64,000 nt of DNA from assembly GCA_028718125.1 (NCBI GenBank), contig JAQUMN010000004.1:1-64000 (forward strand), written 5' to 3'. A program made the translations under genes and the position numbers. The notes below the pieces were generated by a model. It did no database searches, had not been told where the DNA came from, and worked only from the letters and a program-made list of their open reading frames with translations. Positions 7,478 to 15,695 of this stretch are shown in pieces. Source of the DNA: Kiritimatiellia bacterium (lineage in GTDB: Bacteria; Verrucomicrobiota; Kiritimatiellia; JAAZAB01). Position 1 is the first letter of the stretch; each line of letters starts with the position of its first letter.

Positions 7478-8525
7478 TCATGGACGGAGATAATTGGGAT
7501 TTCCATTATCGGAAAGGGCCTTTGGTTTTGTAGACACAACATCTTGCAACACCGTATATAACTGAATTGACATAGGAAGAAAACAATCCATGTCATACGG
7601 CAAAAACACCGTGGGCTTTAATAAATTCAAGGAGCTTCTTTATTCCCGATCGCCTGACAATCATCGAGTAGGCCCCGTATCTCGCTCCAATTTTTCGCAA
7701 ATTCAAACTGATCTTTTGGTTGCACTTTAAACATGACGGATCGGCCGGGGAATAATTCGGCCTGATGGCATAGGCCATACAAGGCACATAATTATCCTGT
7801 TGATTCTTGGTGTCGACATCGGTAAACAGCACATCCCACTTGTCCTTACCCACCAGGCCGTCCAATTCATCGATCAAATCACTCAGCCGATGCGGATTTT
7901 GAATTATCTGGATATCATCCTCCATAACCCAAATTGTCGAATAGCCTGAATCATAAGCATCCTGAAGAACTGAAAGATGACTAAGCATACACCCCAGGGC
8001 TCCGCGTGAAAATCCATGGCAGAAATAAGTTTGACCTGCCCGCTGCATAATCTCGCTTCGTGCATCTGCCGCTCCTCCTCCTAAAAAGAAGTTTCCAAGG
8101 TAGTTCGGTTCCATATAACTTTCAAATTTCACCCCCACATCATTGATGACCTCTAACGGCAGCTCCCAGCCATTAACAGCGGAAAACCGATACGGATGGA
8201 TTTCATACACATCCAATTGTTCTTTGGACTGAGCAAACTTCTCCGGCCTTTGATCCAGGTTGATGAGATAGATAAAATCAATGTTCCTCATCTTGCAATC
8301 GTCTGGTTTATCTTCAATGCTCCGCAAGTGTTTGCCTACCCTTTCGCCAGAATTACAGGATATCTCATCCTTCCGCTTCCCGCTCCAGACGGGCAGCATC
8401 CGCCTTCTGCTCCGTCGGGGCTCCTCATCAAAGACTACACTCGGAGGATTTGGACCATGGGCTTTAATCGAATTAAAGCCAAGCCGTGAAAACAATTCGA
8501 AGATGTTCAGCTTGGTCATGGTCAA
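7478..8525 (-). pseudogene. Glycosyltransferase family 25 gene with a frameshift
   Basis: Family 25 (LPS beta-galactosyltransferase-like) enzymes extend surface glycans. The first frame (8525 to 7593) shows DFIYLINLDQRPEKF near residue 84, GALGCMLSHLSVL, the WVMEDDIQII acidic motif, and ends early at KAHGVFAV-stop. Reading one frame over from a run of five T (about 7602-7606) continues VFLPYDMD, then IQLYTV, DVVS and KALSDNGNPNYL to a TGA at 7478-7480. That is the normal family C-terminus. So the gene is split by one T too many (or two too few). GC is lower than in the neighbours. A true mutation, a phase-variable tract or a sequencing error would all fit. Confidence 0.8.
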
Positions 8526-8530
8526 CGATT

Positions 8531-8938
8531 TTACGGACTGTTCGTTCCCGGGATTGGAAGATCGTCATTTTTAATTTTATAAAAAACCTGCGTTTCATCT
8601 TGTTGTCGCTTGGCGTTATTCCTTGAATCGTTTAAGAACCCCGGTCCCGGCGTCCCCTTTCCCATCACAATGGCGCCTACCACAAGGATCGCCGGCGCCG
8701 CATCAAGCACCACCGTCACCGGAACGGCAAACATTCTTATCGAATAATCGCCCAGTTTCCGCAGGGAACTTTTTCCAACGTAATAGACCTTAGCCTGATC
8801 ATCTTTGTAATATTTCACATGCTTGTCTTGTAAAACACGCTCGTTAACATTGGTTTGCGGCACTCGGATATATGCATTCGGCTCCGTTGCATTCCATAAT
8901 TGCGTGGTGGTGCTGTATAAGCACGACGAAAGTAACAA
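8531..8938 (-). CDS. Lipoprotein-like small protein with uncertain N-terminus
   Basis: Family not recognised. The reading frame holds LLLSSCLYS, a lipobox-like end of a lipoprotein signal, but only a TTG (8938) is available as start and an in-frame TGA lies six codons upstream. In the next frame an ATG (near 8969) would give MLRLSET, so the signal peptide may be cut by a frameshift. The body (about 135 residues) has YIRVPQTNVNE, YYVGKSSLRKLGDY and one hydrophobic segment VPVTVVLDAAPAILVVGAIVM, followed by a charged tail. It lies 5 bases downstream-to-upstream of the GT25 gene on the same strand (8531 versus 8525), suggesting cotranscription. Confidence 0.5.
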   Translation of the reverse strand: MLLSSCLYSTTTQLWNATEPNAYIRVPQTNVNERVLQDKHVKYYKDDQAKVYYVGKSSLRKLGDYSIRMFAVPVTVVLDAAPAILVVGAIVMGKGTPGPGFLNDSRNNAKRQQDETQVFYKIKNDDLPIPGTNSP

Positions 8939-9021
8939 TGCCGAAAAGACGTTTCAGATAATCTTAACATCAATCCGGACCCCGCCAGAGTTGCTGCGTT
9001 AGATTTTAATGTTCAGCCTGA

Positions 9022-9369
9022 TCACGGCTGTTCCACCTCAATGCTGTCCAGATACAGTTCTCTGCCCCCGGTAATTTCGATGTCACCGGACTTGCACCGG
9101 CCGCAGGCAAACAGAGCGTCGCGGATTTCACCGCGCCAATGACACTGGCGGCATTCGGCCGTGATCGGCACATTGCGGACACTTAATACCGACCCGGACG
9201 CCGCCGTATCTTTCGTCAACACCTCGTAGGCAAAGGTCAGCGTGGCGGGCACGAGCTGATGCAGGCGCCCGGCCACAATCCGCGCGCGGACCAGGCGCGA
9301 GGGCTGAACTTTTTTCAATTCCGCCAGCACGGCCTGAACGATCGTTTGGGTTATCGAGAATTCATGCAC
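9022..9369 (-). CDS. hypA: Hydrogenase maturation nickel metallochaperone HypA
   Basis: HypA binds nickel and hands it to hydrogenase precursors with HypB. The 115-residue product starts with GTG (read as Met) followed by HEFSIT, giving the obligatory His2 nickel ligand. A zinc finger is formed by C73-x2-C76 and C89-x2-C92 (CRQC, CGRC). The length is standard for HypA (about 113-117). The longer frame to 9558 was rejected because the MHE-type start is fixed in this family. It is divergent from the CHASE2 cyclase starting at 9477, leaving about 107 bases for two promoters. Same strand as hypB at 5436-6104. Confidence 0.9.
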   Translation of the reverse strand: MHEFSITQTIVQAVLAELKKVQPSRLVRARIVAGRLHQLVPATLTFAYEVLTKDTAASGSVLSVRNVPITAECRQCHWRGEIRDALFACGRCKSGDIEITGGRELYLDSIEVEQP

Positions 9370-9476
9370 GCGGCGCACTATACCACTGGCCGGCCATTTC
9401 ACAAAGCGCGAAGCGCGATTTTTTTCATTCACAAACACTTGAACGCCGGCAGGCGGTGCCCTATCATAGCAGCCTA

Positions 9477-11606
9477 ATGCCAAGCAAGCTATTCCATGGA
9501 TTGGGGATCGGCCTCTCTGCCGCAGCATTGGCCCTGGGCTTGTGGGCCTTTGGCGCACTGGACAAGTTCGAAGCCAAAACTTGGGACTGGCGCGTCAAAA
9601 TTATGGCAAAGCCCGGTCCATTCACCGGCAAAATCCGCCTGATTTTCATCGACCAGCAAAGCCTCGACTGGGTCAACAAGGAAATGGCCCTGCGCTGGCC
9701 CTGGCCCCGCGAAGTTTATCGCCCTATCCTCGAATTCTGCCGCCGCCAGGGCGCCAAGGCTGTCGCCTTTGACATGCTTTATACAGAACCCTCTTCCTAC
9801 GGCGTGGATGACGATAACGCCTTCGGCGCGGCGATCGCCCAGACCACGGGCTTTGTCAATACCATCTTCCTCGGCCGTGAAACCGGGCAGACAACAACGT
9901 GGCCGACAAACATACCTGTTTCTCCCGTAAGAATTCAGAATCTGCAGCCCTGGCTGGCCGCCGGCAGCCACAAGCACCTTGTTATGCCGCAGGCTATTTT
10001 CCCGATCCCGGAGGTCGCTACTAACGCCACCCTGCTGGGCAATGTCGAAGCCCGGCCCGATTCCGATGCCATATTCCGCCGCCTGCCCCTATTTGCCGTG
10101 TTTGACGGCCAAGTTGTGCCAACGCTGGGCCTGGCCGCTTATCTGGCCGCGGCCGCAAACGAAACACTATCGCTCGAACCTTACTGGCTGAACCTTGGTT
10201 CGCGGCGCATTCCGCTTGATCGTCGTGGCAAAACGATCCTGCATTTTCGCGGGCCGTCCGCTACCCATCAGCGCTTCAGCGCGGCGGCGGTGATCCAGTC
10301 CGAATTGAAACTCCAGGCCGGCGAAATACCACCCATCACGGACACCAAGGCCTTTAAGGACTGTTATGTGTTTGTAGGGTGCAATGCCCCGGGGCTCCTG
10401 GACCTGCGGCCGGCGCCGGTTAGCCGCATCTATACCGGCGTGGAATTGCATGCCACCCTGCTTGACAACCTGTTGGCCATTGATCCTCTCCGTAACATGC
10501 CCTGGCCGGTGACGGTCGTCCTGACGCTCCTGCTGGGTTTGTTTTGGGGCGTAGCAACCCTGTATTGTCGCAATGCCCGCGACACGACCATTGCTTTTGT
10601 GGCGGCCTTGCCCATTCCCGCAATCCTGTCCGTGGCTGCTTATACCCAGGGGTTCTGGCTGCCATTCCTGGTCCTGGAAACGGCAACGGCTTTAGCCCTC
10701 GTGAGCGCCGTGCTGGCGAACTATGCCACAGAGGGCCGGCAGAAGCGGTTTATCCGCGGCGCCTTCAAGCAGTACCTGAGCGAGGACGTGATCGAACAGA
10801 TTGTCCAGCATCCCGAACGCCTGCAGCTGGGCGGCGAACAGCGCACACTCTCGATTCTATTTTCCGACTTGCAGGGCTTCACCACAATTTCCGAAGGCCT
10901 CAACCCCCAGGAGCTGACCGCTCTGCTCAACGAGTATCTGACCGCGATGACGGACATCATCCAGGACGAAGGCGGTACGGTGGACAAATATGAAGGCGAT
11001 GCGATCATCGCCTTCTGGAACGCGCCACTGGCGCAGGATGATCACGCCGCGCGCGCCGTGCGCACGGCCCTGCGTTGCCAGGCGGCGCTGGCTGAAATGC
11101 GCCCCGCAATACATGCGCGCGTCGGCAAAGACCTGTTCATGCGCATCGGGCTTAACACAGGGCCGGTGGTGGTGGGCAACATGGGTTCGCGCAACCGGTT
11201 CAACTACACAATCCTGGGCGACGCCGCCAACCTGGCCTCGCGACTGGAGGGGATCAACAAGCAATTCGGCACCTATACCATGATCTCGGAAACCACCCAT
11301 GCCGGCATGGGCCAGGCCTTTGCCGCACGCGAGATATCGCGCGTGGCCGTGGTCGGCCGCAAAACACCGGTGAGAGTATTCGAGCCCATGCTTCCGGAAA
11401 CCTGGGCGGCACACGCCGGCGACCTCGCCCAATTCGCAAAGGGATTGAGCGCGTTTTACGAAGGCCGATTTGCCGAGGCCATTGCAAGCTTTGACCCGCT
11501 CCGGGAAAAGGACCCGCCCGCTGGCGCCTACTGGCGAAAGTGCCGGGCCCTGCAGGCCGAACCGCCGGCGGCATGGGAGGGCGTCTGGGTCATGACCGAA
11601 AAATAG
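9477..11606 (+). CDS. CHASE2-domain class III adenylate cyclase
   Basis: A 709-residue membrane sensor-cyclase that would make cAMP in response to an extracytoplasmic signal. One transmembrane helix (about 8-27), a CHASE2 sensor (about 30-335), three further helices (about 344-362, 371-390, 394-416), then a class III cyclase domain (about 452-640). Both metal-binding Asp are present (FSDLQGF D464, EGDAIIAF D508), as are K504 and D582 for adenine, and N585/R589 of NLASRLE for transition-state binding, so it should be active. After it, FAKGLSAFYEGRFAEAIASF (655-672 region) looks like one TPR-type hairpin. ATG 9477 was chosen so that the first helix is near the N-terminus; the ribosome site is weak. 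Confidence 0.9.
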   Translation: MPSKLFHGLGIGLSAAALALGLWAFGALDKFEAKTWDWRVKIMAKPGPFTGKIRLIFIDQQSLDWVNKEMALRWPWPREVYRPILEFCRRQGAKAVAFDMLYTEPSSYGVDDDNAFGAAIAQTTGFVNTIFLGRETGQTTTWPTNIPVSPVRIQNLQPWLAAGSHKHLVMPQAIFPIPEVATNATLLGNVEARPDSDAIFRRLPLFAVFDGQVVPTLGLAAYLAAAANETLSLEPYWLNLGSRRIPLDRRGKTILHFRGPSATHQRFSAAAVIQSELKLQAGEIPPITDTKAFKDCYVFVGCNAPGLLDLRPAPVSRIYTGVELHATLLDNLLAIDPLRNMPWPVTVVLTLLLGLFWGVATLYCRNARDTTIAFVAALPIPAILSVAAYTQGFWLPFLVLETATALALVSAVLANYATEGRQKRFIRGAFKQYLSEDVIEQIVQHPERLQLGGEQRTLSILFSDLQGFTTISEGLNPQELTALLNEYLTAMTDIIQDEGGTVDKYEGDAIIAFWNAPLAQDDHAARAVRTALRCQAALAEMRPAIHARVGKDLFMRIGLNTGPVVVGNMGSRNRFNYTILGDAANLASRLEGINKQFGTYTMISETTHAGMGQAFAAREISRVAVVGRKTPVRVFEPMLPETWAAHAGDLAQFAKGLSAFYEGRFAEAIASFDPLREKDPPAGAYWRKCRALQAEPPAAWEGVWVMTEK

Positions 11607-11707
11607 TTGCGTTCCGAATACGCTGCCGACATAATGACTGATCAGAAGTATAAATTCCGGATTCCGGCTCCTTGTGCGTCGTTACGAAATTGCATGGAAT
11701 TATATTT

Positions 11708-12268
11708 ATGCTCTTCACCCCCACGGCCATTAAGGATGTGTTAGTCATCGAAACCAAGGTGTTTGAAGATCCCCGCGGTTTTTTCATGGAAACTTACCGG
11801 CGAGACGTCTTTGCAGCGCAAGGCATTAACGTGGATTTTGTCCAGATTAATCATTCCCAATCCATACGGCACACTCTGCGCGGACTGCATTACCAGGTCG
11901 GGCATCCGCAGGGCAAGCTTGTGCGTGTCCTGCGGGGCGAAGTCCTGGACGTGGCGGTGGATATCCGGTTCGGCTCGCCGACCTTCGGCCGCTGGATAAG
12001 CGAAGTCCTGTCCGCCCGCAACAAAAAACAGCTTTACGTGCCGGTCGGGTTCGCCCACGGATTTTGCGTGATCAGCGCGGAGGCCGAATTTCTTTATTAT
12101 TGCACGGATTATTACCATCCGCAGGGTGAAAAAGGGATCATCTGGAACGACCCGGACCTGGCCATTCCCTGGCCGGCGCCGGAACCGCTGTTGTCGGCAA
12201 AGGATCGGCGCAACCCGCGTTTCCGCGACATCGAGCGCGACTTTACTTATGAAGAACGCAGGCCGTAG
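11708..12268 (+). CDS. rfbC: dTDP-4-dehydrorhamnose 3,5-epimerase
   Basis: RmlC/RfbC epimerises dTDP-4-keto-6-deoxyglucose at C3 and C5, third step of dTDP-L-rhamnose synthesis. The 186-residue cupin-fold protein has the family length and the key pieces: DPRGFFMETY at 21-30, NHSQS at 48-52, LRGLHYQ with the catalytic base H61, K71, and the Tyr acid near 131 in YYCTDYYHP. ATG 11708 fits the family start. It is followed by the rfbA-like and rfbD genes on the same strand, in the order C-A-D, with rfbB 11 kb downstream. The short 11607-11707 gap after the cyclase may hold its promoter. Confidence 0.93.
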   Translation: MLFTPTAIKDVLVIETKVFEDPRGFFMETYRRDVFAAQGINVDFVQINHSQSIRHTLRGLHYQVGHPQGKLVRVLRGEVLDVAVDIRFGSPTFGRWISEVLSARNKKQLYVPVGFAHGFCVISAEAEFLYYCTDYYHPQGEKGIIWNDPDLAIPWPAPEPLLSAKDRRNPRFRDIERDFTYEERRP

Positions 12269-12408
12269 ACCGTGGGCTATGGGCCTTAAGACGGACGACA
12301 GACGATGGAGGCGGAGAAGAAAAGTAAACGCCCTACATCGAACGTCCAGCGCCGAATTAAAAGCAAAGAACAAAGAACTGATTACGCCTTAACAAACGGG
12401 GGTGCAAT

Positions 12409-13137
12409 ATGAATCTCAAGGGCATAGTCCTTGCGGGCGGGACGGGATCGCGGTTGATGCCGCTGACCAAGGTCACGAACAAGCATCTTCTGCCGGTCGG
12501 GCATAAGCCCATGATTTATTGCCCGATCGAAAAGCTGATCGGCGCAGGCATCGAAGAGATTCTGATCGTGACCGGCACCGAGCACATGGGCGACATGGTT
12601 ACCTTGCTTGGTTCCGGCCACGATTTTCACTGCCGTTTCACTTATAAGGTTCAGGACAAAGCCGGCGGCATCGCCCAGGCCTTGAGCCTGGCCGAGAATT
12701 TTGCGCACGGCGCTCCCATCGCGGTCATCCTGGGCGACAACATTTTCGAGGACGCCTTGCGCCCGTATACCGACGCCTTCCGCGCCCAGCAAAAGGGCGC
12801 CCGGATCATCGGCAAGGAAGTCAGCGATCCGGAGCGCTTTGGCGTGGCAGAAGTCGCCGGCGACCGCGTGCTGGCAATCGAGGAAAAACCCAAAAAACCG
12901 AAATCAAATATCGCCGTAACGGGGATCTATTTTTATGATGCACAGGTTTTCGACATTATCCGCGCCTGTCAGCCCAGCGCCCGCGGCGAGCTGGAAATCA
13001 CTGACGTGAACAATGCCTATATCCGACGCGGCGAATTGCGTTTTGACCGCATGGCCGGCTGGTGGAGCGACGCCGGCACATTCCAGTCGCTCGCGCACGT
13101 TAACAGCCTGGTCGTGCAGCGCCCGCCGAAGGTGTGA
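12409..13137 (+). CDS. rfbA: Glucose-1-phosphate thymidylyltransferase-like nucleotidyltransferase
   Basis: Makes dTDP-glucose from glucose-1-phosphate and dTTP, the entry step for dTDP-rhamnose. The N-terminal signature is LAGGTGSRLMPLT at 8-20, with K25 and the metal-binding GDNIFED at 109-115. FGVAEV, IEEKPKKPKS and VTGIYFYD follow in the expected order, and WWSDAGTFQSLAHVN closes the sugar site. At 242 residues it lacks the ~45-residue C-terminal allosteric/dimer part of classical RmlA (about 290), placing it in the short form. The position between rfbC and rfbD supports the role. The gene symbol is by pathway, not by proven orthology. Confidence 0.85.
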   Translation: MNLKGIVLAGGTGSRLMPLTKVTNKHLLPVGHKPMIYCPIEKLIGAGIEEILIVTGTEHMGDMVTLLGSGHDFHCRFTYKVQDKAGGIAQALSLAENFAHGAPIAVILGDNIFEDALRPYTDAFRAQQKGARIIGKEVSDPERFGVAEVAGDRVLAIEEKPKKPKSNIAVTGIYFYDAQVFDIIRACQPSARGELEITDVNNAYIRRGELRFDRMAGWWSDAGTFQSLAHVNSLVVQRPPKV

Positions 13138-13254
13138 TGTCTTATCAGGTCGTCAACCAGGCTTACGCCGGAGCGCTACACCCAGGCAAGAGGCGGCAAC
13201 TGTAACGGATGCCCCAATTGAGTGGTGGTTATATGAACAATTCGGGATTAAATT

Positions 13255-14097
13255 ATGGCCGACTGCATTACCATTCTGGGCGGGCGCGGCATGCTGGGCT
13301 CGGATCTGGCGCCGGTTTTAGTTCAGGCCGGATATAGCGTTCGCATCCTGGACTTGCCGGAGTTTGACCTGACTCGCGCCGACCACCTCGCGCGCGCCCT
13401 AAACGGCGCGCAGGTTGTCGTCAACTGCGCAGCCTTTACAAACGTGGACCAGGCCGAGAAACGGTTCGATACCGCCATGGCGGTGAACGGCCGGGCAGTG
13501 GGTGCATTAGGCGCGGCGGCCAAGGAACGCGGCGTTTTCGTCGTCCACATTTCCACTGATTTTGTTTTCGACGGCCGGCAAACACGGCCTTACGTCGAGA
13601 CCGATCCTCCCAACCCGCTAAACACTTATGGCCGGTCAAAGCTGGAAGGCGAGCAGGCGCTCCGGGATTCCGCCTGCGCGCACGTTATTTTGCGCGTGCA
13701 ATGGAGTTACGGGAACCATGGCAAGAATTTTATCAGCAAGATTCGCGAGCGCGCCCTGACTGGCAAGGAATTGAAGGTGGTCGAGGACCAGGTTGGCGCA
13801 CCGACATGGACGGCGGACATGGCCCGGGCCATTACCGTCCTGATCCGCGACCGGCGCACGGGGCTTTATCATTTTGCCAACGCCGGTTACGCCTCGCGTT
13901 TTGAGGTGGCTGTTTTTATCACGACACAGCTTAACCTGCCGGTCAGGATCATGCCTTGCGTCAGCGAGGCGTTTCCAACCCCCACCCTTCGGCCGAAAAA
14001 TTCATGGTTCAATACAGCTAAAATTCAGGTAATTTTGGATGCTCCCATCCGTTCCTGGCAAAATGCCCTGGCAGATTTTTTGGCAACACCTCCTTAA
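13255..14097 (+). CDS. rfbD: dTDP-4-dehydrorhamnose reductase
   Basis: RmlD/RfbD reduces dTDP-4-keto-L-rhamnose to dTDP-L-rhamnose with NAD(P)H. The 280-residue SDR-fold protein shows the nucleotide motif GGRGMLG at 9-15, NCAAFTNVDQAE at 57-68 (family signature), HISTDFVFDG at 98-107, and the catalytic Y125/K129 of NTYGRSKLEGE. This is the standard family length. It closes the plus-strand rfbCAD group, with a 117-bp gap from rfbA. The next 450 bases carry a repeat rather than rfbB, which lies at 25286. Confidence 0.93.
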   Translation: MADCITILGGRGMLGSDLAPVLVQAGYSVRILDLPEFDLTRADHLARALNGAQVVVNCAAFTNVDQAEKRFDTAMAVNGRAVGALGAAAKERGVFVVHISTDFVFDGRQTRPYVETDPPNPLNTYGRSKLEGEQALRDSACAHVILRVQWSYGNHGKNFISKIRERALTGKELKVVEDQVGAPTWTADMARAITVLIRDRRTGLYHFANAGYASRFEVAVFITTQLNLPVRIMPCVSEAFPTPTLRPKNSWFNTAKIQVILDAPIRSWQNALADFLATPP

Positions 14098-14550
14098 TAT
14101 TCCCATATTCTCAATTATGACAGCGCGATGTGCTGATACGGCGGTGTTCGCACCCGAAAAGATGCACGCGGAGATATCGCCTTGCGTTCAACGATATCGG
14201 GCTCAAAATTGAACCTTATCCCTTTAATACGTATTTTTACTCTTTTTACCTAAAGTCTAGGGCACCCCATGATTATCGCCAGAACTGCGTCAAGAACGGT
14301 CTCGCGGAAGCTCTCCCTCCTTCGTCTGGCAACTGCCGGACTATGGCGGGCAGGCTACCCCTCCACGAATGCCAATTTTTTCGCGATATTGGAGGGCGAA
14401 GCGCCTGCGACGCCGCTGGTTTCAGCATGGATGACGCAGCCCTGTGATTAATGCCAGTGTCAGTGTGTTGGTATAGTTATTGCTCTTGTATAGTCTGTCT
14501 GGTATACGTAATAATCATCACGGTAAATCCGGGCATGAGTAGGAACGATC
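14098..14550. other. Intergenic stretch holding one copy of a dispersed repeat
   Basis: No gene is supported. The middle (about 14289-14445) is a repeat that recurs inverted at 61914-62089. The last ~100 bases before the FG-GAP gene are AT-rich and probably carry its promoter, but no elements are clear enough to mark. Confidence 0.6.
14289..14445 (+). repeat. Dispersed repeat, copy 1
   Basis: This ~157-bp segment runs from GTCAAGAACGGTCTCGC to GCAGCCCTGTG. It contains CAACTGCCGGACTATGGCGG and ATTGGAGGGCG blocks that are found again, reverse-complemented, at 61914-62089. The two copies differ mainly by a ~20-base indel just after the GGAGGGCG block. It has no coding capacity that is conserved between the copies. 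Confidence 0.85.
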
Positions 14551-15567
14551 ATGAATAGATATTTATCAATTATAATATGCGTCATGATGGTTGGCCTATG
14601 GAGTGCTCAACCTTGTGAGGCCAGACAGCAAAAGGTTTTTAATGATTTCGATGGCGATGGCAAAACCGACATAGCAATTTACTTCCCGGCCTCGGGGTTA
14701 TGGCAGGTCTTTCTGGTCGGCAGCTTGACGATCACGAATGTCACCACTTGGTCTGGCCCGAACTACCTGCCCGCACCCGGTGATTACGATGGCGACGGCA
14801 AAACCGACTTTATGGTTTTCAATTCGGCCATTGGCGGCTGGTACGGCAAGCTCAGCCGTACCGACACCTTTGTGGGCGGCGGGTTCGGCCCTCCGGGCTC
14901 ATGGCCAGTGTCAGCCGATTACGATGGCGACGACTCCACCGATTTGGCTGTCTATGAACCTTTGACCGGCATATGGTGGGCTGCCTCTTTAACCAAGGGA
15001 TGGGCAGGCGGGGTCCAGTGGGGGGTGTTGGGCGATTTCCGATCCTGGGAAGACCCGCAAACATACACGGTTCTGCCGATGCCATTTGATTTCAACCAGG
15101 ACGGCACAGACGATTTTGCCGTATATTACCGGGGATGGTCCATGGAAGATTCCGGCTGGTATATCTTGTATCTCACCGGGGCATCGACATATTACAATTG
15201 GGGCTCTTCGGGTTCCTTGCCCGTGCCGGGCAACTACCAAGCGGCAAGGGGCAACGCGCCCCAAGGCGTCTGCGTATATAAAATCACAACAGCAGAATGG
15301 GATATTCCCTATCGCTACCACTTCCATGTGGGCACATATGGACAAACCCTCCCGGTTCCCGCGGGTGATTATGATGGCAACGGATACGATGACAATACCG
15401 TGTATAATTACGTCACCGGCGAGTGGATCATTATCTACAATACGGGCGGCGGCGATGTGGATGGCCGGGTAATGATTGGCGGCGGTTTTGGCGGCTCGAC
15501 CGCGGTGCCAGCCAATATTTATTCCACCATCTACAAGCTGGCCCGGTATTCACCCCAACCGTGGTAA
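14551..15567 (+). CDS. Secreted FG-GAP/VCBS-repeat protein
   Basis: A 338-residue exported protein: hydrophobic signal MNRYLSIIICVMMVGLWSAQPCEA with cleavage near residue 24. The mature part is built of about seven repeats of ~45 residues. Several carry Ca-binding DxDGDGxxD-type loops: FDGDGKTDIAIY, YDGDGKTDFMVF, YDGDDSTDLAVY, FNQDGTDDFAVY and YDGNGYDDNTVY. This predicts a beta-propeller-like, calcium-stabilised extracellular protein, possibly a surface or polysaccharide-associated adhesin. It sits between the rfb genes and a DUF4214-membrane protein gene on the same strand, 128 bp apart, so joint expression is plausible. The binding partner is unknown. Confidence 0.85.
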   Translation: MNRYLSIIICVMMVGLWSAQPCEARQQKVFNDFDGDGKTDIAIYFPASGLWQVFLVGSLTITNVTTWSGPNYLPAPGDYDGDGKTDFMVFNSAIGGWYGKLSRTDTFVGGGFGPPGSWPVSADYDGDDSTDLAVYEPLTGIWWAASLTKGWAGGVQWGVLGDFRSWEDPQTYTVLPMPFDFNQDGTDDFAVYYRGWSMEDSGWYILYLTGASTYYNWGSSGSLPVPGNYQAARGNAPQGVCVYKITTAEWDIPYRYHFHVGTYGQTLPVPAGDYDGNGYDDNTVYNYVTGEWIIIYNTGGGDVDGRVMIGGGFGGSTAVPANIYSTIYKLARYSPQPW

Positions 15568-15695
15568 ATATTGACGCTCAAAAGCTAAATTACGTTTGTT
15601 ACAGGCTACCGTCCGGAGCCACTCTTTATCAATCAGCATTGGTCGTTATCTCGGATCAGATTCCGATTAGTCACGTTTGATAAGAATGTCTGTTT

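Noticed and set aside
5436-9369. Complete hydrogenase maturation operon
   Set aside because: Only HypA and HypB are present; no HypC-F or hydrogenase subunits are seen in the window.
12270-12408. Coding continuation after rfbC
   Set aside because: The gap holds repeat-like GTAGACCGTGG and CAGACGATGG sequence and no start consistent with a gene.
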